A program made the position numbers and the translations under genes. From contig NC_063275.1 of assembly GCF_910591885.1 (NCBI RefSeq), forward strand, positions 10,218,501 to 10,282,500: a stretch of 64,000 bases of DNA. Reading direction: 5' to 3'. This document shows positions 48,701 through 61,697 of this stretch, one piece after another (the stretch's first letter is position 1; every line of letters begins with the position of its first letter). This DNA is from Bombus terrestris. Taxonomy: Eukaryota > Arthropoda > Insecta > Hymenoptera > Apidae. Below the pieces are notes generated by a model that saw nothing but the letters and a program-made list of their open reading frames with translations, did not search any database and was not told the origin of the DNA.

Positions 48701-51700
48701 CGTAATGCTATATAACGTTATACGTTATATCGCAATAGTATATAACGTTATACGATATAACGTATTACTATATAACGAGATATGATATATCGTAATGCTA
48801 TATAACGTTATAACTTATATCGTAATAATATATAACGTTATACGTTATATCGTAATAGTATAAAACGTTATACGTTATATCCTAATACTATATAACGCTA
48901 TACGACATAACGTAATACCATGTAACATGATACGATACATCGTAATGCTATATAACGTTATATCATGTATCGTAATAGTATATAACGTTATACGTTATAT
49001 CGCAATAGTATATAACGTTATACGTTATATCGTTATACTATATAACGTTATACGTTATATCGTTATACTATATAACGTTATACGTTATATCGTTATACTA
49101 TATAACGTTATACGTTATATCGTAACAGTATTTAACGTTATACGTTATATCGTAATAGTATATAACATGATACGATATATCGTATTGCTATATAACGTTA
49201 TACGTTATATCGCAATAGTATATAACGTTACACGTTATATCGTAATAGTATATAACATGATACGATATATCCTAATGCTATATAACGTTACACCTTGTAT
49301 CGTAATAGTATATAACGTTATACGCAATATCGTAACAGTATTTAACGTTATACGTTATATCGCAATAGTATATAACGTTATACGTTATATCGTAACAGTA
49401 TTTAACGTTATACGTTATATCGTAATAGTATATAACATGATACGATATATCGTATTGCTATATAACGTTATACGTTATATCGCAATAGTATATAACGTTA
49501 TACGTTATATCGTAATAGTATATAACAAGATGCGATATATACTAATGCTATATAACGTTACACCTTGTATCGTAATAATATATAACGTTATACGTAATAT
49601 CGTAACAGTATTTAACGTTATACGTTATATCGTAATACTATATAACGATTTACGTTCTAACGTAATACTATATAACGTGATACGATATATAGTAAAGCTA
49701 TATAACGTTATACAATGTATCGTAGTAGTATATAACGTTAAACGTAATATCGCAATAGTATATAACGTTATACGTTATACCGTAACAGTATATAACGTTA
49801 TACGTTATATCGCAATACCATATAACGTTATACGCTATAACGTAATACTATATAACGTGATGCGATATATCGTAATGCTATATAACGTTATACGTAATAT
49901 CGTAACAGTATTTAACGTTATACGTTATATCGTAATACTATATAACGATTTACGTTCTAACGTAATGCTATACAACGATATACGTTATAACGTAATACTA
50001 TATAACGTGATACGATATATCCTAATGCTACATAACGTTATACCTTGAATCGCAATAGTATATAACGTTATACGTTATATCGTAACAGTATTTAACGTTA
50101 TACGTTATATCGTAATACTATATAACGATTTACGTTCTAACGTAATACTATACAACGATATACGTTATAACGTAATACTATATAACGTGATACGATATAT
50201 CCTAATGCTACATAACGTTATACCTTGAATCGCAATAGTATATAACGTTATACGTTATATCGTAATTGTATATAACGTTATACGATATAACGTAATACTG
50301 TATAACATGATGCGATATCTCGTAATGTTATATAACGTTATACGTTGTATAGTAATAGTGTATAACGTTATACGTTATATCGTAACAGTATATAACATGA
50401 TACGATATATCGTAATGCTATATAAAGTTATACGTTCTAGCGCAATAGTATATAACGTTATACGATATAACGTAATACTATATAGCATGATGCGATATCT
50501 CGTAATGTTATATGACGTTATACGTTGTATAGTAATAGTGTATAACGTTATACGATATATCGTTATACTATATAACGTTATACGTTATATCGTTATACTA
50601 TATAACGTTATACGTTATATCGTTATACTATATAACGTTATACGTTATATCGTAACAGTATATAACGTTATACGATATAACGTATTACTGTATAACGAGA
50701 TATGATATATCGTAATGCTATATAACGTTATAACTTATATCGTAACAGTATTTAACGTTATACGTTATATCGCAATAGTATATAACGTTATACGTTATAT
50801 CGTAACAGTATTTAACGTTATACGTTATATCGTAATAGTATATAACATGATACGATATATCGTATTGCTATATAACGTTATACGTTATATCGCAATAGTA
50901 TATAACGTTACACGTTATATCGTAATAGTATATAATATGATACGATATATCCTAATGCTATATAACGTTACACCTTGTATCGTAATAGTATATAACGTTA
51001 TACGTAATATCGTAACAGTATTTAACGTTATACGTTATATCGCAATAGTATATAACGTTATACGTTATATCGTAACAGTATTTAACGTTATACGTTATAT
51101 CGTAATAGTATATAACATGATACGGTATATCGTATTGCTATATAGCGTTATACGTAATATCGTAACAGTATTTAACGTTATACGTTATATCCTAATACTA
51201 TATAACGCTATACGACATAACGTAATAATATGTAACATGATACGATATATCGTAATTCTATATAACCTTATACCATGTATCGCAATAGTATATAACGTTA
51301 TACGTTATATCGTAACAGTATTTAACGTTATACGTTATATCGTAATAGTATATAACATGATACGATATATCGTATTGCTACATAACGTTATACGTTATAT
51401 CGCAATAGTATATAACGTTATACGTTATATCGTAATAGTATATAACATGATACGATATATACTAATGCTATATAACGTTACACCTTGTATCGTAATAGTA
51501 TATAACGTTATACGTAATATCGTAACAGTATTTAACGTTATACGTTATATCGTAATACTATATAACGATTTACGTTCTAACGTAATACTATATAACGTGA
51601 TACGATATATCGTAAAGCTATATAACGTTATACCATGTATCGTAGTAGTATATAACGTTAAACGTAATATCGCAATAGTATATAACGTTATACGTTATAC

Positions 51701-52007
51701 CGTAACAGTATATAACGTTATACGTTATATCGCAATACCATATAACGTTATACGTTATAACGTAATACTATATAACGTGATGCGATATATCGTAATGCTA
51801 TATAACGTTATACGTAATATCGTAACAGTATTTAACGTTATACGTTATATCGTAATACTATATAACGATTTACGTTCTAACGTAATACTATATAACGATA
51901 TACGTTATAACTTAATACTATATAACGTGATACGATATATCCTAATGCTACATAACGTTATACCTTGAATCGCAATAGTATATAACGTTATACGTTATAT
52001 CGTAATT
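45708..52007 (+). repeat. 6,300-bp HOR unit, copy 1
   Basis: 210 monomers whose first 3,385 bp are repeated at offset 6,300. The TATGACGTTA junction at 45,861-45,870 recurs at 52,161-52,170. The left limit is A at 45,707 versus T at 52,007. Its later part (48,409-50,711) matches 61,698-64,000 at the window's right end. Confidence 0.9.
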
Positions 52008-55000
52008 GTATATAACGTTATACGATATAACGTAATACTATATAACATGATGCGATATCTCGTAATGTTATATAACGTTATACGTTGTATAGTAATAGTG
52101 TATAACGATATACGATATATCGTTATACTATATAACGTTATACGTTATATCGTTATACTATATGACGTTATACGTTATATCGTAACAGTATATAACGTTA
52201 TAACTTATATCGTAATAGTATATAACGTTATACGTTATAACGAATTACTATATAACATGATACGATATTTCGTAATGCTATATAACGTTATACGTTATAT
52301 CGCAATAGTATATAACGTTATACGATATAACGTATTACTATATAACGAGATATGATATATCGTAATGCTATATAACGTTATAACTTATATCGTAATAATA
52401 TAAAACGTTATACGTTATATCGTAATAGTATAAAACGTTATACGTTATATCCTAATACTATATAACGCTATACGACATAACGTAATACTATGTAACATGA
52501 TACGATACATCGTAATGCTATATAACGTTATATCATGTATCGTAATAGTATATAACGTTATACGTTATATCGTTATACTATATAACGTTATACGTTATAT
52601 CGTAACAGTATTTAACGTTATACGTTATATCGTAATAGTATATAACATGATACGATATATCGTATTGCTATATAACGTTATACGTTATATCGCAATAGTA
52701 TATATCGTTATACGTTATATCGTAATAGTATATAACATGATACGATATATCCTAATGCTATATAACGTTACACCTTGTATCGTTATAGTATATAACGTTA
52801 TACGTAATATCGTAACAGTATTTAACGTTATACGTTATATCGTAATAGTATATAACGTTATACGTTATATCGTAATAGTATATAACATGATACGATATAT
52901 CGTAATGCTATATAACGTTATACCATGTATCGTAATAGTGTATAACGTTCTACGTTATATCGCAATAGTATATAACGTTATACGCTGTATCGTAACAGTA
53001 TTTAACGTTATACGTTATATCGTAATACTATATAACGATATACGTTATAACGTAATACTATATAACGTGATACGATATATCGTAATACTATATAACGTTA
53101 TGTGATATAACGTAATACTATATAACATGATACGATATATCTTAATGCTACATAACGTTATACCTTGAATCGCAATAGTATGTAACGTTATACGTTATAT
53201 CGTAATTGTATATAACGTTATACGTTATATCGTAACAGTATTTAACGTTATACGATATAACGTAATACTATATAACATGATACGATATATCCTGATGCTA
53301 CATAACGTTATATCTTGAATCGCAATAGTATATAACGTTATACGTTATATCGTAATTGTATATAACGATATACGATATATCGTAATAGTATATAACATGA
53401 TACGATATATCCTAATGCTATATAACGTTATACCTTGAATCGCAATAGTAGATAACGTTATACGATATACCGTAACAGTGTATAACGTTATACGTTATAT
53501 CGTAATACCATATAACGTTATACGTTATAACGTAATACTATATAACGTGATGCGATATATCGTAATGCTATATAACGTTATACGTTATATCGTAATACTA
53601 TATAACGATTTACGTTCTAACGTAATACTATATAACGTGATACGATTTATCGTAAAGCTATATAACGTTATACCATGTATCGTAGTAGTATATAACGTTA
53701 TACGTAATATCGCAATAGTATATAACGTTATACGTTATACCGTAACAGTATATAACGTTATACGTTATATCGTAATACCATATAACGTTATACGTTATAA
53801 CGTAATACTATATAACGTGATGCGATATATCGTAATGCTATATAACGTTATACGTAATATCGTAACAGTATTTAACGTTATACCTTATATCGTAATACTA
53901 TATAACGATTTACGTTCTAACGTAATACTATGTAACGATATACGTTATAACGTAATACTATATAACGTGATACGATATATCCTAATGCTATATAACGTTA
54001 CACCTTGTATCGTAATAGTATATAACGTTATACGTAATATCGTAAGAGTATTTAACGTTATACGTTATATCGTAATAGTATATAACGTTATACGATATAA
54101 CGTAATACTATATAACGTTATATGATATAACGTAATACTATATAACATGATACGATATATCCTAATGCTACATAACGTTATACCTTGAATCGTAATAGTA
54201 TATAACGTTCTACGTTATATCGTAATAGTATATAACATGATACGATATATCGTAGTGCTATATAACGTTATACCATGTATCGCAATAGTATATAACGTTA
54301 TACGTTATATCGCAATAGTATATAACGTTATACGTTATATCGTAACAGTATTTAACGTTATACGTTATATCGTAATAGTATATAACATGATACGATATAT
54401 CCTAATGCTATATAACGTTACACCTTGTATCGTAATAGTATATAACGTTATACGTTATATCGCAATAGTATATAACGTTATACGTTATATCGTAATAGTA
54501 TATAACATGATACGATATATCCTAATGCTATATAACGTTACAGCTTGTATCGTAATAGTATATAACGTTATACGTAATATCGTAACAGTATTTAACGTTA
54601 TACGTTATATCGCAATAGTATATAACGTTATACGTTATATCGTAACAGTATTTAACGTTATACGTTATATCGCAATAGTATATAACATGATACGATATAT
54701 CGTATTGCTATATAACGTTATACGTTATATCGTAATTGTATATAACGTTATACGATATAACGTAATACTATATAACATGATGCGATATCTCGTAATGTTA
54801 TATAGCGTTATACGTTGTATAGTAATAGTGTATAACGTTATACGATATATCGTTATACTATATAACGTTATACGTTATATCGTTATACTATATAACGTTA
54901 TACGTTATATCGTAACAGTATATAACGTTATAACTTATATCGTAATAGTATATAACGTTATACGTTGTAACGAATTACTATATAACATGATACGATATTT

Positions 55001-55392
55001 CGTAATGCTATATAACGTTATACGTTATATCGCAATAGTATATAACGTTATACGATATAACGTATTACTATATAACGAGATATGATATATCGTAATGCTA
55101 TATAACGTTATAACTTATATCGTAATAATATATAACGTTATACGTTATATCGTAATAGTATAAAACGTTATACGTTATATCCTAATACTATATAACGCTA
55201 TACGACATAACTTAATACTATGTAACATGATACGATACATCGTAATGCTATATAACGTTATATCATGTATCGTAATAGTATATAACGTTATACGTTATAT
55301 CGCAATAGTATATAACGTTATACGTTATATCGTTATACTATATAACGTTATACGTTATATCGTTATACTATATAACGTTATACGTTATATCG
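52008..55392 (+). repeat. 6,300-bp HOR unit, partial copy 2
   Basis: Colinear with 45,708-49,092. Differences noted include 45,905 C versus 52,205 T, TACGTTCTAT at 46,411 versus TACGTTATAT at 52,711, and AGTAATAG versus CGTAATAG at 47,891/54,191. The match ends because copy 1 has one more CGTTATACTA monomer (three versus two) at 49,081. Confidence 0.9.
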
Positions 55393-56250
55393 TAACAGTA
55401 TTTAACGTTATACGTTATATCGTAATAGTATATAACATGATACGATATATCGTATTGCTATATAACGTTATACGTTATATCGCAATATTATATATCGTTA
55501 TACGTTATATCGTAATAGTATATAACATGATACGATATATCCTAATGCTATATAACGTTACACCTTGTATCGTAATAGTATATAACGTTATACGTAATAT
55601 CGTAACAGTATTTAACGTTATACGTTATATCGTAATAGTATATAACGTTATACGTTATATCGTAATAGTATATAACATGATACGATATATCGTAATGCTA
55701 TATAACGTTATACCATGTATCGTAATAGTGTATAACGTTCTACGTTATATCGCAATAGTATATAACGTTATACGCTGTATCGTAACAGTATTTAACGTTA
55801 TACGTTATATCGTAATACTATATAACGATATACGTTATAACGTAATACTATATAACGTGATACGATATATCGTAATACTATATAACGTTATGTGATATAA
55901 CGTAATACTATATAACATGATACGATATATCTTAATGCTACATAACGTTATACCTTGAATCGCAATAGTATATAACGTTATACGTTATATCGTAATTGTA
56001 TATAACGTTATACGTTATATCGTAACAGTATTTAACGTTATACGTTATATCGTAATACCATATAACGTTATACGTTATAACGTAATACTATATAACGTGA
56101 TGCGATATATCGTAATGCTATATAACGTTATACGTAATATCGTAAGAGTATTTAACGTTATACGTTATATCGTAATAGTATATAACGTTATACGATATAA
56201 CGTAATACTATATAACGTTATATGATATAACGTAATACTATATAACATGA
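55393..56250 (+). repeat. Mosaic segment before the phase shift
   Basis: Continues the array in the original phase. The first part resembles 46,3xx-46,9xx (TACGCTGTAT, TGTGATATAA and CTTAATGCTA types in the same order). The last monomers (AAGAGTATTT, TACGATATAA, TATGATATAA) resemble 47,7xx-47,850. Nothing other than monomers is present. Confidence 0.75.
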
Positions 56251-56279
56251 TACGATATATCCTATTCTACATAACGTTA
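56251..56279 (+). repeat. Only monomer of aberrant length (29 bp)
   Basis: A CCTAATGCTACATAAC-type monomer in which AATGCTA has become ATTCTA: one base lost together with an adjacent A-to-T change. From here to the right end every monomer boundary is shifted by one base relative to the left 56 kb. It is unique, so it arose after, or outside, the duplications recorded in the window, or it is a consensus error. Confidence 0.95.
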
Positions 56280-59200
56280 TACCTTGAATCGCAATAGTAT
56301 ATAACGTTATACGTTATATCGTAACAGTATTTAACGTTATACGTTATATCGTAATAGTATATAACATGATACGATATATCGTATTGCTATATAACGTTAT
56401 ACGTTATATCGCAATAGTATATAACGTTATACGTTATATCGTAATAGTATATAACATGATACGATATATCCTAATGCTATATAACGTTACACCTTGTATC
56501 GTAATAGTATATAACGTTATACGTAATATCGTAACAGTATTTAACGTTATACGTTATATCGCAATAGTATATAACGTTATACTTTATATCGTAACATTAT
56601 TTAACGTTATACGTTATATCGTAATAGTGTATAACATGATACGATATATCGTATTGCTATATAACGTTATAACTTATATCGTAATAATATATAACGTTAT
56701 ACGTTATATCGAAATAGTATAAAACGTTATACGTTATATCCTAATACTATATAACGCTATACGACATAACGTAATACTATGTAACATGATACGATATATC
56801 GTAATGCTATATAACGTTATACCATGTATCGTAATAGTATATAACGTTATACGTTATATCGCAATAGTATATAACGTTATACGTTATATCGTAATAGTAT
56901 ATAACATGATACGATATATCCTAATGCTATATAACGTTTCACCTTGTATCGTAATAGTATATAACGTTATACGTTATATCGTAATAGTATATAACATGAT
57001 ACGATATATCGTAGTGCTATATAACGTTATACCATGTATCGCAATAGTATATAACGTTATACGTTATATCGCAATAGTATATAACGTTATGCGTTATATC
57101 GTAACAGTATTTAACGTTATACGTTATATCGTAATAGTATATAACATGATACGATATATCGTATTGCTATATAACGTTATACGTTATATCGCAATAGTAT
57201 ATAACGTTATACGTTATATCGTAATAGTATATAACATGATACGATATATCCTAATGCTATATAACGTTACACCTTGTATCGTAATAGTATATAACGTTAT
57301 ACGTAATATCGTAACAGTATTTAACGTTATACGTTATATCGCAATAGTATATAACGTTATACGTTATATCGTAACAGTATTTAACGTTATACGTTATATC
57401 GCAATAGTATATAACATGATACGATATATCGTATTGCTATATAACGTTATACGTTATATCGCAATAGTATATAACGTTATACGTTATATCGTTATACTAT
57501 ATAACGTTATACGATATATCGTAACAGTATATAACGTTATAACTTATATCGTAATAGTATATAACGTTATACGTTATAACGAATTACTATATAACATGAT
57601 ACGATATTTCGTAATGCTATATAACGTTATAACTTATATCGTAATAATATATAACGTTATACGTTATATCGTAATAGTATAAAACGTTATACCTTATATC
57701 CTAATACTATATAACGCTATACGACATAACGTAATACTATGTAACATGATACGATACATCGTAATGCTATATAACGTTATATCATGTATCGTAATAGTAT
57801 ATAACGTTATATCATGTATCGTAATAGTATATAACGTTATACGTTATATCGCAATAGTATATAACGTTATACGTTATATCGTTATACTATATAACGTTAT
57901 ACGTTATATCGTTATACTATATAACGTTATACGTTATATCGTTATACTATATAACGTTATACGTTATATCGTAACAGTATTTAACGTTATACGTTATATC
58001 GTAATAGTATATAACATGATACGATATATCGTATTGCTATATAACGTTATACGTTATATCGCAATAGTATATAACGTTATACGTTATATCGTAATAGTAT
58101 ATAACAAGATGCGATATATACTAATGCTATATAACGTTACACCTTGTATCGTAATAATATATAACGTTATACGTAATATCGTAACAGTATTTAACGTTAT
58201 ACGTTATATCGTAATACTATATAACGATTTACGTTCTAACGTAATACTATATAACGTGATACGATATATAGTAAAGCTATATAACGTTATACAATGTATC
58301 GTAGTAGTATATAACGTTAAACGTAATATCGCAATAGTATATAACGTTATACGTTATACCGTAACAGTATATAACGTTATACGTTATATCGCAATACCAT
58401 ATAACGTTATACGCTATAACGTAATACTATATAACGTGATGCGATATATCGTAATGCTATATAACGTTATACGTAATATCGTAACAGTATTTAACGTTAT
58501 ACGTTATATCGTAATACTATATAACGATTTACGTTCTAACGTAATACTATACAACGATATACGTTATAACGTAATACTATATAACGTGATACGATATATC
58601 CTAATGCTACATAACGTTATACCTTGAATCGCAATAGTATATAACGTTATACGTTATATCGTAACAGTATTTAACGTTATACGTTATATCGTAATACTAT
58701 ATAACGATTTACGTTCTAACGTAATACTATACAACGATATACGTTATAACGTAATACTATATAACGTGATACGATATATCCTAATGCTACATAACGTTAT
58801 ACCTTGAATCGCAATAGTATATAACGTTATACGTTATATCGTAATTGTATATAACGTTATACGATATAACGTAATACTGTATAACATGATGCGATATCTC
58901 GTAATGTTATATAACGTTATACGTTGTATAGTAATAGTGTATAACGTTATACGTTATATCGTAACAGTATATAACATGATACGATATATCGTAATGCTAT
59001 ATAAAGTTATACGTTCTAGCGCAATAGTATATAACGTTATACGATATAACGTAATACTATATAGCATGATGCGATATCTCGTAATGTTATATGACGTTAT
59101 ACGTTGTATAGTAATAGTGTATAACGTTATACGATATATCGTTATACTATATAACGTTATACGTTATATCGTTATACTATATAACGTTATACGTTATATC

Positions 59201-61697
59201 GTTATACTATATAACGTTATACGTTATATCGTAACAGTATATAACGTTATACGATATAACGTATTACTGTATAACGAGATATGATATATCGTAATGCTAT
59301 ATAACGTTATAACTTATATCGTAACAGTATTTAACGTTATACGTTATATCGCAATAGTATATAACGTTATACGTTATATCGTAACAGTATTTAACGTTAT
59401 ACGTTATATCGTAATAGTATATAACATGATACGATATATCGTATTGCTATATAACGTTATACGTTATATCGCAATAGTATATAACGTTACACGTTATATC
59501 GTAATAGTATATAACATGATACGATATATCCTAATGCTATATAACGTTACACCTTGTATCGTAATAGTATATAACGTTATACGTAATATCGTAACAGTAT
59601 TTAACGTTATACGTTATATCGCAATAGTATATAACGTTATACGTTATATCGTAACAGTATTTAACGTTATACGTTATATCGTAATAGTATATAACATGAT
59701 ACGGTATATCGTATTGCTATATAACGTTATACGTTATATCGCAATAGTATATAACGTTATACGTTATATCGTAATAGTATATAACATGATGCGATATATA
59801 CTAATGCTATACAACGTTACACCTTGTATCGTAATAGTATATAACGTTATACGTAATATCGTAACAGTATTTAACGTTATACGTTATATCGTAATACTAT
59901 ATAACGATTTACGTTCTAACGTAATACTATATAACGTGATACGATATACAGTAAAGCTATATAACGTTATACCATGTATCGTAGTAGTATATAACGTTAA
60001 ACGTAATATCGCAATAGTATATAACGTTATACGTTATACCGTAACAGTATATAACGTTATACGTTATATCGCAATACCATATAACGTTATACGCTATAAC
60101 GTAATACTATATAACGTGATGCGATATATCGTAATGCTATATAACGTTATACGTAATATCGTAACAGTATTTAACGTTATACGTTATATCGTAATACTAT
60201 ATAACGATTTACGTTCTAACGTAATACTATATAACGATATACGTTATAACGTAATGCTATATAACGTGATACGATATATCCTAATGCTATATAACGTTAC
60301 ACCTTGTATCGTAATAGTATATAACGTTATACGTTATATCGTAACAGTATTTAACGTTATACGTTATATCGTAATACTATATAACGATTTACGTTCTAAC
60401 GTAATACTATACAACGATATACGTTATAACGTAATACTATATAACGTGATACGATATATCCTAATGCTACATAACGTTATACCTTGAATCGCAATAGTGT
60501 ATAACGTTATACGTTATATCGTAACAGTATATAACATGATACGATATATCGTAATGCTATATAAAGTTATACGTTCTAGCGCAAGAGTATATAACGTTAT
60601 ACGATATAACGTAATACTATATAACATGATGCGATATCTCGTAATGTTATATAACGTTATACGTTGTATAGTAATAGTGTATAACGTTATACGATATATC
60701 GTTATACTATATAACGTTATACGTTATATCGTTATACTATATAACGTTATACGTTATATCGTAACAGTATATAACGTTATACGATATAACGTAATACTAT
60801 ATAACATGATACGATACATCCTAATGCTATATAACGTTACACCTTGTATCGTAATAGTATATAACGTTATACGTAATATCGTAACAGTATTTAACGTTAT
60901 ACGTTGTATCGTAATAGTATATAACGTTATACGTTATATCGTAATAGTATATAACATGATACGATATATCGTAATGCTATATAACGTTATACCATGTATC
61001 GTAATAGTGTATAACGTTCTACGTTATATCGCAATAGTATATAACGTTCTATGCTGTATCGTAACAGTATTTAACGTTATACGTTATATCGTAATACTAT
61101 ATAACGATATACGTTATAACGTAATACTATATAACGTGATACGATATATCGTAATACTATATAACGTTATGTGATATAACGTAATGCTATATAACATGAT
61201 ACGATATATCTTAATGCTACATAACGTTATACCTTGAATCGCAATAGTATATAACGTTATACGTTATATCGTAATTGTATATAACGTTATACGTTATATC
61301 GTAACAGTATTTAACGTTATACGATATAACGTAATACTATATAACATGATACGATATATCCTGATGCTACATAACGTTATACCTTGAATCGCAATAGTAT
61401 TTAACGTTATACGTTATATCGTAATAGTATATACTGTTATACGTTATATCGTAATAGTATATAACATGATACGATATATCCTAATGCTATATAACGTTAC
61501 ACCTTGTATCGTAATAGTATATAACGTTATACGTTATATCGTAACAGTATTTAACGTTATACGTTATATCGTAATACTATATAACGATTTACGTTCTAAC
61601 GTAATACTATATAACGATATACGTTATAACGTAATACTATATAACGTGATACGATATATCCTAATGCTACATAACGTTATACCTTGAATCGCAATAG
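56280..61697 (+). repeat. Right-hand mosaic, shifted phase
   Basis: Monomers of 30 bp in the shifted phase. 56,365-56,722 matches 1,976-2,333 and 9,446-9,803. The region around 58.0-60.0 kb matches 49.5-51.4 kb at offset 8,579 (286 monomers less one base). 57,780-57,809 and 57,810-57,839 are two identical ATCATGTATC-type monomers in tandem, where related copies (48,961; 55,261; 62,250) have one. No genes or unique sequence are visible. Confidence 0.8.
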
